In this document: positions 32,709-43,619 of the stretch, piece by piece
How positions within the stretch are numbered: position 1 is the stretch's first letter
How the letters are laid out: every line of letters starts with the position of its first letter
Origin: Trichoderma breve
Taxonomy: Eukaryota; Ascomycota; Sordariomycetes; Hypocreales; Hypocreaceae
Length of the DNA stretch: 64,000 nucleotides
Assembly (NCBI RefSeq): GCF_028502605.1
Contig: NC_079236.1
Span: 3,038,001 to 3,102,000, forward strand
Reading direction: 5' to 3'
Position numbers and translations under genes: made by a program
The notes under the pieces: generated by a model
Database searches by the model: none
What the model saw: the letters and a program-made list of their open reading frames with translations, nothing else
What the model was told of the DNA's origin: nothing

Positions 32709-34554
32709 TTACGCCTTCAGCCAAGCCGACGCAGTGCCTCGCTCACCCATCCCCTGGCTCAACTCCATGCGGTCCCACCAGAAGCGGCACTGCTCCAGCT
32801 CCCTGTCTGTAAGTCTCCTCGTCTTGACCGGCGTGCCTTGGTTTCTCCCTCCCGCAGCTTCGTCATTGCCTTCTCCAAAGACGAGAAGCTCCCCAATTCC
32901 TGCCCCGGAGAAAGACGTGGCGGAGCTATCGTCTCCGAGGGGACTCTGAAACAGGGGCCAAGCTTCCTCTTGGTCGTCTTGGTTGAGTGTACCAGAGGGT
33001 GAGGAGGAGAAGGAGACCCAGCGGTGGTTCATCTCCTTGGCAACAGCTATGAGACCCGGAGTCGACTCGAGGATGTTTAGGTCGTGTGTTACGGCGGGAG
33101 GCTGGTCACCGTGAGAAGCTGCCTTGAATGGTGATGAAAGAGCAGCGTATTCATAGAGATATACACGGGCTCCGGCTCGAGATAAAGTGTGTGCGGTATG
33201 AAGAACAGGGCAAATGTATGCGTAATGGCCGTAAGCCTCGTGGATGCGGCGAAACTGCGCTCCGTACGGGCGTTTCTGAGGACCCCCTATGCCGGGGGGC
33301 TGAAGATAGGGGGAGTCCGGGTGGATGAGGGGATCGGGGTACAGCAGCTCGAGGGCGTCAAGGTCGTCTGCTGAAAAAGAAGGAATGAGTTTCTGGAAAA
33401 AGGAGCGGAATTCGGCGCTGGTGGAGGCGTGCTGCGGAGCAAAAGTCGTGCCCTCGTGAGAGCAGAAGCCGGTGATGACGGAAATGTCCTTGGCACGACC
33501 CGACTCGACGAGCTGGCGCCACAGGTTCAGGGGCAAGTCTGGGATGGCGCCTCCGGGGCCGTCAATGACGGGCTGGAAGGGCCAAGTCACGGGTGTGTGG
33601 TGCATGGCGTAGACGGTAAATGAGGCTTCGATGAGAGAGTCGATGGGGAGGATGTCGAGAGGCCTGTTGTTGGCGTACATGCTGCACTCGTTTAGATGGC
33701 CTACGTTGCGAGGGTGCGAAGGGGAAAGCACAGAGCGCGCAGTTGGAGATCCGGACTCGAGAATGGCCTTGCGGAAGGGGAGAGGAGACGGGTTGAGTAT
33801 GTGATGGCCAACCTGAGAGGTGAAGATGTCAGTAAAATCCGCTGTTCTTTGGTGTATCATCATCATCTTCATCTTCATCTAGTGATGAGATATTCCACCA
33901 AGAGATGTGAAATTTCAAAAAACTCACCGAATGCGCCCCAGCACTTGTTCCCAGGAGCGTGATATCACCAGCATCCCCCCCAAACTCACCAATCCACTCC
34001 TTCACCCACTCAACCGCCAGCCTCTGGTCCCTCAGCCCCAAATTCAGCTCCTGCGTCTCGGGCGCACCAGCCAAGAACCCCAGCGCCCCCAGACGATACG
34101 AAACGCTCACAACCAGCACCTGGCTCGCCCCCCAGGCCACAAACGACGCCAGATCCCTCTCCAGCGGGAACCCAAAGTTGAAGGCGCCCCCGTGAACGTA
34201 AATCACCACGGGCAGATCCCGCACGCCCTCGCTCTCCGGCCCGACCACGTACTCCGACGCCGACGCCGACATGGAAGGTCGAAAGACGTTGAGCGTCAAC
34301 GGATTCTCCGCCGTGGCGTGCTGCGCCATGGGGATCGGCTGTGAGGGCGCAGGGCGCGAGGCATCGATGACACCTGAAGCCTCGGACGGCGGCATCGCCA
34401 CGGCGGCGCGGAAGCGCTGGGCGCTGGCGAACGGGATGCCGTGGAAAATGTCCAGCGCCTTTGGGTATTTTTCTGAGGCGGGCTGGAAGACGCCGACGAT
34501 GGTGCAGCCGTTGACGGCGACGGTTGGAGCCTCCATGGCGGGAAAGCGAGTCAA
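32709..34554 (-). CDS. Type-B carboxylesterase/lipase family protein
   Basis: Two exons, 34554-33928 and 33812-32709 (intron 33927-33813, GTGAGT...CTCAG), give 576 residues. It is an alpha/beta-hydrolase of the cholinesterase-like carboxylesterase family, expected to hydrolyse carboxylic esters. The oxyanion-hole motif is HGG at 121-123. The nucleophile elbow is G-T-S-A-G with Ser204; most relatives have G-E-S-A-G. The likely acid is Glu329 (CSHEGTTF) and the likely base His452 (VTHDLNIL). No signal peptide is seen, so the protein is probably intracellular, and the substrate is unknown. An ATG six codons in (34536, MEAPTVAV) is an equally good start. It ends in WWDRMELSQGMG... close to the normal family C-terminus. 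Confidence 0.87.
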
Positions 34555-35812
34555 TCAGTCTGGATCTGGGGGTTATGACGTGGGGTGATATGAAGTGAGG
34601 ATATCGAGATGATGACGCTGGCTGGGTATCGAGGTGACGACGGCGGAGATGAGATGGATATATATTGGAGAGAGTAAAAGAGAGAAAAAGAAGAAAAAAG
34701 ACGACAGCAATGATGAGCAGTTAGAATGTGTCGGAATGAATATTCTGGTGTTGTCGCCAAGATTTTTTGAAGTTGAAGATTTTTTTTGTCTTCTCTCAGC
34801 AGCTCATCACAGCTGCCGTGCCAAGGCACAAACAAAACCGAGATATACAAACAGGTTAGGCACCTGTACCTTGTTCCGCTCCAGGTATCAATACAGAGTG
34901 CGTGCAGCAGTCACAGCGGAAGAAATAAGAAGCGTAAAGACTCCAAAGCACTCGTTAAAAGATGACTCAATGAAAAAAGCTAGCCATGAAAAATTGCAGC
35001 CAAGCGACAATGTAACGATGCAGTCCCTAGCCTTATGTTATCAATAAAAGTGAACACCAAAAACTCACGGAGCCAATAGACGTCATTGCTGCATTTGGCA
35101 GACTAAACTTGACACTCGCTCGAATCTGGCTAGAAGGGAATGGTGACTGATGACATGACATCAAATGACAGGATGACAGCTCAAAGATTTGCATTGTTGC
35201 TTCTACTACTAATGCTAATACTAATAGTCTAATACCAATACTAGCAGCCTTAATCTAACCTTGGCCGTCCTTAGACTTCTCTTTCTCCCAGCTCTACTGC
35301 AGAGTCTCTCCTCTCTTAGCCGTAATGCATCCAGCCTGCACAGCACAGCCGGCAGATCCCTTTAGCCTCATCCACCTTTCTGCGAATCAGCCGCCCAATT
35401 ACTGGCTGCCCAATTGTCAGCCCCGTCCTCTATCCTAGTAGAAAGCTCAAGTAGCTACAGTGTATCATAGCTAAAGTGTTGCGCGCCTCGCGGCTGCAAC
35501 CGTGGGATTGCTCCCAAAACCGCAAAAGTCTTTGTATCCCAACGTGTCAACAAATGTGCGACACAACAAAAATCCACAAGCCCAAAAACTCCAATCCCTT
35601 CCCTATTTGTACAGTTGAAACAATGGCGGTATTGATGTACTCGCCGCCCGCGTTGTAACTCCCCTCCTTGATATATCTGTTGTGCGCCTGATGCTGCTCA
35701 GTCAGAGCTGCCCCCCTTAAAGAGAACCTCAAGAACACGGGTATGATAGAAAAGAAAATGAACAAAAGAAAGAGTAGACAAAAAGTGCCTAAACTCCAGC
35801 GATACCGCAATC
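34555..35812. other. Intergenic spacer upstream of the esterase gene
   Basis: About 1.26 kb. The first 250 bases are likely esterase promoter. No gene, repeat array or RNA gene is recognised; all open frames are short and featureless. Confidence 0.45.
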
Positions 35813-38033
35813 TCATTGCTCCGTGATTTGCTTCAGAGACGCCGCCTCCTTACGACGCTTCCTCTCTGCCCACTCCCGACTCGCTATTCTAGAGCGCTCA
35901 GCAGCCTCGTCTCGAGCAGCCTTGGCAGTCATCGGTCTGTCACTCTTTTCGTGGCTCTTCTTCTCCATGATGCTTGCAGAATCGTGCCCCAGAATCTCTT
36001 TGCTCTTAGACCGGAACCGGGTCATCATGCTTTCAATGGACAGCGGATTCTTACTCTTGGTGGCGGTGACCACTGATGCAAGTATCGACCGGTTGATAGA
36101 CTCTGCGACCGCAATCATGGAACCACGTCCACGCTGCTTTTCCGCCTTACTCGGGGTGGGCGTCATAGGCTCATCGCGCACGAGACCCAGCGACAGTCGC
36201 TTGACCTTGTGAGACAAGGCCGCCTGCCTCTCCGCGTTTTCCTCCTGAATCTTGGCCTGACGAGCTCGGCTTGCTACGGTGTCACGGGGAAGCGTGCTAG
36301 GCGTAGAGTTTGGCCGAGCAGGTCGTGCCTTGAACTCGCGTCTCTTGCGCTGCTCTTCCTCCTGGGCCCGCAGTTTAGCCTCGCTTTCCTCCCTCTTGCG
36401 CCGCGAAATGGTATCTCCAGGTAGCTCGAAGGTAGGCTTGGGCAAGGTCTTGTTGCTTCTTGGCTTTGGGGGGGCCTCTAACGCCTTGAGAGCCGCCGCA
36501 TGATGTGCCTCGCGGGTTTCACGAACTTCCCTCAAGCGTCGAGCGACAGCCTTACCCGGCAACTCAAAACTGGGAACTGTAGGCGTTTTCGATGAGCGAA
36601 CGGAAGACTTGGCCACCGTTGCCAGGGTGTTCCCGGCTTTAGACATGAATACACCAAGGCCGGACCGACGACTCGAGGATCCCTTGGCCGGCTCTTCAGG
36701 GCTCTTCTCCCGAACAGTTAGAGACGCAGATCGACGCGGTGTTGCGATGGCCTTTTCGGCGGGTTTAGAGCGAACTGTGGCCGGTGCACCGGATACCGTT
36801 GATCTTTTGAATGCTCTCATTGCCTCTTCTGGTGTTGAATATGACGAAACCTTTGGTGGTGGCCTGGCTATCAGAGCCAGTTGCTGAGACTGCGTAAACG
36901 CGTTCACTGCCTCCAACTGGTCCTCGAGCCGATCCAACTCCTCCAGCGAGTCCTCAATCCGCGGTAGCGAGAACGAGGTGGCTCGTGACGAGCTGTCGCC
37001 AAAGCTCCTGTCGCTCACCGCAGTAAACGCTGGCGAAACCGCATTTTCAACGGCGAGAACAATCTCGGGAACCTTCATTGGCGGCGTTACTGGACGGCTA
37101 TGGTCCATCCAGGTGACGGAATCGTCATCGCCGGCGATCCGAGGCTCGTCCATTTCCACGGTCCAGTTGGCGCTGTATTGCAGTGGCGTCGCCAGTAGAT
37201 AATATGAATTGAGCGGGCACTCGCTATCGCTATGTGGCTCCCGCTTCTTCTGCAGCACTAGATTGCAGACGTAAACTTTGCCGTCAGCTCCGTGCTCAGA
37301 TGCGTATTCTTCAGATGAGCTATCGTGAATGCTAGAATTCGGAGACGGCAGATGGGTCAACAGCCATTCAAACTGGCCGGCCGAGTGTCTCTTGACCTGC
37401 TCCCAGATGGTGCGTTCGCCAATTGTATCTCTTAGTATGTCGTATACTTCAGCGAATCGCTCTAGGAGAAGCGCAAAGTATGTCAATGACTGGGTGCAAG
37501 CAAGGAAAATGAGAGAGTATATGATTGTGACCGTATGCCAACACACCTTGAGATGCACGAGTGGAGGATGACCCCGTGTTCTCATAATTGTGCTTGTTGA
37601 TGTCCAGAGTAGACGCTTCTCGCAAAGAATCGAGAGGCTGGAAAGTCTCTGAAACAACGGCTGGCCGACGACGAAATTGGGGTGAGGATTGTCTGGCTGC
37701 TCGACGGAGTGCCGAAGGAGAGGTTGCTATGACATGTTTCTTCAGCTCTCTGGTAATAGCAACATCCGATGGCCGGTGACCCTGGCTGTGATGTTGACCT
37801 GGACAGGGATCCTGGACGACGCTATCACCCGCTAAATTCCGCTTCGACGACGTTATTTGCTTTGGCGTATGATGAGTCGGCAGTTTTTCGTAAACGTCAC
37901 GAGAGCTGCCCGGTCTCGCGGGTCGCTGAAAGATGTCGGCTCCAAAGCGAACGTCACAAGTGCCTCCTTTTTGCACAACGCGAAAGCCAACATCCTCTGC
38001 CGACGACGACTTCGCGATGCCGCGCCGGGCCAT
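35813..38033 (-). CDS. Uncharacterised fungal protein with TPX2-like FELPG/FKARP repeats
   Basis: Two exons, 38033-37547 and 37461-35813 (intron 37546-37462, GTGTGT...TCCTAG), give 711 residues. I do not know a characterised ortholog. The N-terminal third is basic, Ser-rich and disordered. Around residues 163-250 is a more ordered block (RFAEVYDILRDTIGERTIWE, VKRHSAGQFEWLLTHLP). The C-terminal half is basic and coiled, and carries three spaced motifs: FELPGKAVARRLRE, FELPGDTISRRKREE and TLPRDTVASRARQ. Helix-forming Glu/Arg runs follow, with the string EEEQRKRREFKARPARP after the second. A charged coil ending in FKA-x-P is typical of TPX2/WVD2 spindle and microtubule proteins, so a microtubule role is possible; this is inference. 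The gene sits next to DAD2 and shugoshin, which fits but does not prove such a role. Confidence 0.7.
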
Positions 38034-39042
38034 TGTCGCAGCAGCTCTCGGGAGCAGTAGATGTCGCCTGCAATACGCGCTGAGGGCGTGATTGGACTGG
38101 AAACTTCGCGCGCAGGGGGTTTCTATCAGATACGATAGAAATTAATTACTACGACTCCGTATCCTTCGCGGAGAGGTCCAAAACCGTAGTCTAATTTCGC
38201 GGACAGGCCGGACTCGGGCGGCCGTGGGCGCTCAAGCGGGGCCGAAACCAATATGTTCGCGAAGCCTTCTATTTCAACTAGTAGCTGGTGAAATGAACCA
38301 AAGCTGTTGTGATGATGCTGGTTTGGGTATAGTAGGATAGGCAAATAATCTCTGGGGTAAATCAGCTCTGCCGTAGGAAGCTATTTTGGACTCAATGTTG
38401 ATTGCGGGTGAGACAGGTTGCCAAGTGGTGGAGCCGAAATGAAATGAATCCGATCTCCTTCCACCTTCCGCTCTGCTGCGCCAAGGTCCACACTGCTTGC
38501 TTTCAACCTTGCTGGCCCATCGTCATTTCCCTTGTCCCAGGTCGCCATTTTATCGACTCCCCTTTCAAGCCGCCTGTGTCGCAGTGGCAAGCGACATCGC
38601 GACCAGGGCCGAGGCAACGCGTCTCGGATTTGTATCGGTGGCACGGCAAGGTACCGGCGATAAGGTGGGAAGCTGCCGATAAAATCGACGATGGCTGAGG
38701 ATGCCTCCCATCGAAAGTTTTCGATCTGCAACTCCATCTTTCCGGGATGCAAAGAGGAGTATCTTCTAGGGCATAATCTTGACATGCCGGGAGACCATGA
38801 CATCAAAGGAAAGGTTGGCTGCAAAGTACCGGAGTATGTTGCAGCAGCATGCATACATCCAAGAGCATGTGCGCTGACCCCTGTGGCGATGTCCCTTGCC
38901 TCGTATAACCCCATGATGAGGTAGCCAGTCGATTCCAACAAGCTCGAGGCGAGCTTCTCAAAAAGCCATTCGCATAATAGTAGTAGTAGTAGTAGTCGAT
39001 CCGATGCTGTTAATTATTATCATCATTCTTGCCCATCCCGGC
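38034..39042. other. Intergenic spacer with (TAG)n repeat
   Basis: About 1 kb. A short (TAG)n array lies at about 38980-38996. Two open frames, 38381-38941 (minus) and 38691-38924 (plus), overlap each other and show no recognisable domain, so I do not call them genes. Confidence 0.45.
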
Positions 39043-39596
39043 TTACGCATCCGTCATGGACTCGTCGGCTGCCGCTTCTACCGCTTCGGCTTGCGCCTGT
39101 AATGTCGGTGCATGCTCCGTGGGAATTCGTACTAGAGTTTGTGGCAGTTGCACCGCGGATGTTGATGCCTCTTCTGTGGCAGGCTCAGCTGCTGTTTTTG
39201 CCAGTTTTGCTATGTTATGGTTAAGAGCCGGACATGACTAGAGTAGTGATACTGGACCTACATGAAGCCATGCTGATGGCACGAAGCACATTATGCCAGT
39301 TACCAACTACAGCAGCAATTACTGCCCGTTGCTGTCAGTCCCATTCTCATTTACAAAAGCACAACTCAAAGCAAGCTTGTCTTACCCTCAGTTCCATCTG
39401 ACAAGGTGGTGAGCTTCTGCTCCAGGGCCTCCATCTGAGTTGCTACTGTCGCGCTCAAGTCTCTCAGCTCTTTAAGATTCTCAAGCTCTGCCTTTTTCTC
39501 TTCGATTCGAGCCAACAATGCCGGTGACTGTGGAGCTGAAGCGGTTGAACTCGAAGCGCGCACATGCGATGAGAATGATCTGGTTGGATACGACAT
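39043..39596 (-). CDS. DAD2: DASH complex subunit Dad2
   Basis: Three exons, 39596-39386, 39321-39262 and 39209-39043, give 145 residues. Dad2 is a subunit of the ten-protein DASH/Dam1 complex, which forms rings on spindle microtubules and couples kinetochores to their ends. The short coil ARIEEKKAELENLKELRDLS (about 29-48) continues through TQMEALEQKLTTLSDGTE. It is followed by the conserved V-G-N-W-x-N-V-L-R-A-I-S-M-A block, which is only recovered by splicing in the 60-base second exon. The tail carries LPQTLVRIPTEHAP. Introns of 64 and 52 bases have good signals. The gene is head-to-head with shugoshin, start codons 458 bases apart. Family recognition is strong. Confidence 0.9.
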
Positions 39597-40054
39597 TTTG
39601 GGTGATGAGCGTATTTGCGTGTGGGAAATTATCCTTCTCAGTATTAAAAAATACCCATTAACTTAGTAGACAAGTGCAGCTGTCATTAACTGAAAATGCA
39701 TCAACGGGCTTGAACTCAAGCTTCACCGGCTTCGGATAGTATGAAGACCGAGCAATTGTATTGAGTTTCTTTCTAAGATCTGGCGGGGTCCATTCCCAAA
39801 GCTAGATTCACGTGGTCTTCACCCTAGCAACCAGAAGCTTTTGTGTACAAACGGTTTGCTAGTGTAGAGAGAAAAGTTTGCGCTATGCCCAAACAGGTCG
39901 CGGAGTAAATAATGACACAACCAAAATTATCCCGCCCAAAGCGCTTTCCAGACCGACTTCTCAACCGCTTTTGATACCCCGATAACCATCGCTGGCTGTT
40001 AAACTCTTCTCCATAACCATTTGCGCGGCAGACACGCGTGTCTTGTGAGCAGCC
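39597..40054. promoter_or_regulatory. Divergent promoter region DAD2 / SGO1
   Basis: 458 bases between divergent ATGs of two chromosome-segregation genes. It contains an E-box CACGTG at 39809-39814. It also holds a 12-base perfect palindrome GACACGCGTGTC at 40031-40042, whose core ACGCGT is the MluI cell-cycle box bound by MBF-type factors in yeasts. The box lies only 15 bases before the SGO1 start, so it may fall in the transcribed leader. Regulatory function is inferred. Confidence 0.5.
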
Positions 40055-42059
40055 ATGGCTAGGCTCAACGAAATCCCGGTGCCGACAGAGACGCTGGAAA
40101 CGCGTATGTGATCTCGGGCATCCAAATCTGATTTGTCGCGCGTGCTAACAACGTGCCATTCAGTTCGCAAGAAGATGCTTCGCCAGAATAGAGAACTCGC
40201 AAAGACAAACAACATCCGAGCCCTTCGAATCCGCGAACTGGAAAATGAGTGCGCATGTATGCTGTCGGAAAATCTCGAGCTGCGCAGCCGCATCCTGGAA
40301 CTGGAAAAACAAGTCGATGACAGCGAGTCGCGAAGAATAGCGGATCACGCGATGGCCATCAAGGCCAAATTAGAGTCGCAACTTACAGAATGGGGCTCTC
40401 TCATTGCAGAATTGGGCCTCGAGCCGCCCGCGAAGAGACATTCGCCCATGGTTAAGCGAAGATCAAAGAACCCATTGGGCTTCAGCGCGAGTCGGCCCAG
40501 TCCATCTGAGAGGCGGCTACGCGAAATTGCAAAAGATGTTGAAGAACTCGGCGTCATCAGCGAAAACAGGAGCAATTCCCGGAGATCAATGAAGTAGGTA
40601 AACTCGACTTCGCAGTGTATAAATGACATGCTAACAAATCTATAGTCATGAACAAATTCTGGCTCTCAGGTCAGAAGCTGATATCGAGTCGCCTGAACTG
40701 GGCCCTCCACCAATGTCTAAATACATTGAGGAAGACCCTGTCAAGATCGATTCACCAACTCGATCAATGCCTGTTGAAAGCTCAAAGAAGATAAAGGGCC
40801 TGGAGCCCCCAATTGCACTAGCATCGTCAAAATCTGACAAAGTAGACGATGACGAGGAGCAGATAGCGCAAAAGCGTGACCGGGTCAATAAGTCCAAGAA
40901 TACTGCCGATGCTGCACCAACTCTGCCCGTTAAGGCCGGGTCAAAACGGAAATTTGGAGATCAAGACGACAGCGAGAACAATCAACCTCAGAAGGGAACG
41001 AATGAGAAGAGTATTGGCAAGATATTAGTCGACAAGACAGAAGGAAGGTCGGGGAGGGGTTTCGTTAAGATGAGAAAAACCTCGCAACTGGAGCTCTCAG
41101 AAAACGTTCGAAGACCGCTGGCAGTCAAGAGCACTAACGACGATATTCAATCCCCAAGAAAAATTTCCAAGTCAAAGCCATCGGTGGTTGATGAGATAGC
41201 AACAGCCAAACTCAATGCAGCAAAATCGAGGGCAGCATTTGATCGACAAAAACAAAAAGCGAAGAACCCATTACCCGCTGAAGCAGAAGCACTGCCTATC
41301 TTTACGATTGAATCTCAAGGATCCTCGAATGCAACAGTTGACTTGGCAGCACCCATCAGAGAATCAGCATTATTCTCGCCTGGCTCTCTGGCGGTGGACA
41401 TATCGCCTGAGGGATCACGAGGAGACACACCTCCTCCTTCTGATATCTCGTCCAACGGAGAGACATCACGGCCTAGTAGGCGGAATCGGACGACTATCAG
41501 TTATACTGAGCCCAACCTGAGAGCCAAGATGCGACGACCAACCAAGGAGCTATTTGATGCCGTAACTGGAGAAGGGAAATACGCTCGACGGGTTAGCAAC
41601 TACGAGTCCGCTTTGCCTGAATCAACAAAGAGTAAACGAGAGATGGCAGTAACCGATATCGAAGATAATCCGTCGAGCCCTCTAGCAGCAAAACATTTAG
41701 CTACAGATGTCCTTCTAAGTACCGTCGTTACGGAACGCCGCAAGCGTTCCTCGAGCATAGCATCAAAAGGCTTGGGAATTGTCAACGACGCTTTGAAGGA
41801 CGCAGAGTCATCCGAGGGATCAAGGGATACTAGTATCAACCTTGATAGTAGCGGTTTGGCAGAGGCCGATGTGTATGAGTTTACAAGCGAGTCGCCTCTA
41901 GCTGAGAAGGAAGTACCTGTCAAGGAACCAAAGAAACGGGGTCGGAGACGGACCACTACATCAAGACATTCTACAATGAATCCCGATGATGACTATGAAG
42001 ACGACCGTCTATCAACAAAAGAAAGGATTAACTCTAGACGGAGGAGTATGATGGTATGA
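40055..42059 (+). CDS. SGO1: Shugoshin, centromeric cohesin protector
   Basis: Three exons, 40055-40103, 40164-40593 and 40646-42059, give 630 residues. Shugoshin recruits PP2A to centromeres to shield cohesin from cleavage, and helps bring in the chromosomal passenger complex. The N-terminal coiled coil (about 16-72: LRKKMLRQNRELAKTNN, RIRELENECACMLSENLELR) is the dimerisation and PP2A-binding part. The long middle is disordered. The C-terminal basic SGO motif is present at about 455-480: RPSRRNRTTISY, then EPNLRAKMRRPTKELFD; this binds phosphorylated histone H2A. The start MARLNEIP is supported by the short first exon; without it the coil would lack an ATG. Confidence 0.92.
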
Positions 42060-42517
42060 TGACGGCCCTGAAGCATATAAGGGCAGAGGGCGAAAGTACA
42101 AGGAGTTTCGAGCAAGGATGTGTTTGGGCGTTACTGTGGGCACTCACGACTGTCAATTCGGGATGCATTGTTAGGCGAACTTGAATCTTGTTTCATGCGC
42201 GAGATACCAAGCGACGGAAATTATTGAATGATATTTGAATTTATCTTTATACTTTATCTGATCTTTGAATCTGTGGTTTGTCCGTTGTCCCATTCGGCAG
42301 GGACATTTCACATGTAACCAAACTTCTTCTTTGTGCTTTTGAATATTCTTATATTTTAAAAGTAATGGTAGACCTGTACACCGACAAGCTCCAAGTCGTC
42401 ATGTATAATGTATAATTGGGTTGGCCCGGGTATTGACTCCATCTCTACCTCTGCCGTCGGCAATTACAATGGTTTCTATTAGCTGAGCATCCTCTCTCTT
42501 CAATTAAGTCAGGTGTG
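42060..42517. other. Spacer between convergent SGO1 and VPS29
   Basis: 458 bases between two stop codons, AT-rich in the middle (42200-42360). No ORF or RNA gene is seen. It is presumed to hold both 3' untranslated regions. Confidence 0.5.
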
Positions 42518-43268
42518 TCATGATGAACCCGTAGATGGCTCCACCGGCTTTGTATAAGTAACCTTCTCTACCGCCACATTCTCATTTCCCTTTTCATCCG
42601 TCTTTAGTTGGTAAACATAGAGAGTCAATGAAATGCCTTGGACCTGTCATAAGAGTCAGTATCATTGCTAAAGTTTCTAGAGTATATAATAAATCTCACA
42701 TCCATCAAGCAAAAGCTTGGAGACGTAGGCTCCGCATCCAGGCTTGCTCCCGTCAAGAAGGCTCCCGTCGCGCTGCCCGGGTTCACGAAGAACTTGTCCA
42801 TGTACTCGAAGGCATCGAAACGATGAGTGCCACCCCAGCACAGGACATCGACGTCCAGTCTGTTGGCTTCAGCGAGAAGCAGGTCGGGCTCGTTGGAAAC
42901 AAGCGTGAAGCCTTCCAGGAAGCCAATTCGGATGCCGCCGTGGGTGACGACCTGCGTCAAGGGGAGAGACGTGGCTTCGACATCGGTGCGGCCCTTGACG
43001 ATCTTGAGGTCCGGCGACAGGGACCGCAGATACTCGTAGGTGTGCTTGTCGGTGAGGTTACCGAGACATAGAGTCTGGCCAATCTTGCCGGGCGCAAGCA
43101 GCTTCTTGAACTAGAGGGGCGAACGCAACATCACAAGTTAGCAAACGGTGACAACACCAAGCTCCAGGGTAAAGCCCGGCTTCTTTTTGCTCGGCGTACC
43201 TTGGCGGGAATGTCCAGCGCCCTGTCCGGGATGTGCAGGTCCCCAATCACAAGTATGAGGAAAGTCAT
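42518..43268 (-). CDS. VPS29: Retromer subunit Vps29
   Basis: Three exons, 43268-43200, 43110-42700 and 42643-42518, give 201 residues. Vps29 is the metallophosphoesterase-fold subunit of retromer (with Vps35 and Vps26), which returns receptors from endosomes to the Golgi. The fold's motifs are visible: GDLHIP (10-15, the GD-x-H position), CLGNLTDKHTY (GN-x-x-D), VKGRTDVE and THGGIRIGFLEG. The usual asparagine of the GN(H/C) motif is present but the catalytic His is replaced (GRTD), as in eukaryotic Vps29, which is considered a scaffold without phosphatase activity. The end of the fold WGGTHRFDAFEYMDKFFVNPGS is complete. The last exon adds VQGISLTLYVYQL. The gene is divergent from RRP12. Confidence 0.93.
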
Positions 43269-43619
43269 GGTTCCTCGCCGAAGCTGCGCAGTTCAGTGGC
43301 CGGAGCGGAATCGAACTTGCGAAGCTGGATCCCCCAGAAAGCTGACGACCAATTACTACCGCTGGAGCTTGGGTGAGGCTTGGAGGGGCCGCAGGTACGT
43401 CGACAGTCCGGATACAACGATGTCGAATATTGGGTATTGGCATACGCTGGCTCAGCCACACTCCACCTGTCTGGCGCAACTTATCGTTATCGTTATCGAC
43501 TGGCGGGGATTACGATAAGGAATTTTTTGTGCTGTGCGCTTTGCTTGCCTCGAATTTTGCAGCGGGCGAAGCGGACGCTTTCTCTCACTCAAGAGGTTTT
43601 GGACGATATCTACGACAAG
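43269..43619. promoter_or_regulatory. Divergent promoter region VPS29 / RRP12
   Basis: 351 bases between divergent start codons. A direct repeat TTATCGTTATCG at about 43481-43498 stands out (a GATA-like site on the minus strand, CGATAA twice). A tRNA-like B-box on the minus strand at about 43306-43316 was considered and rejected as a tRNA gene. Confidence 0.4.

Noticed and set aside
38381..38941. 186-codon minus-strand open frame between the TPX2-like gene and DAD2
   Set aside because: No domain and no splice support, and it overlaps another open frame on the opposite strand. Could be revisited if transcribed.
43268..43345. Minus-strand tRNA-like stretch with a B-box AGTTCGATTCC
   Set aside because: The B-box matches well but the T stem does not pair, no 7-bp acceptor stem can be formed, and there is no T-run terminator. 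It lies in the VPS29/RRP12 promoter and is best seen as chance or a very old relic.
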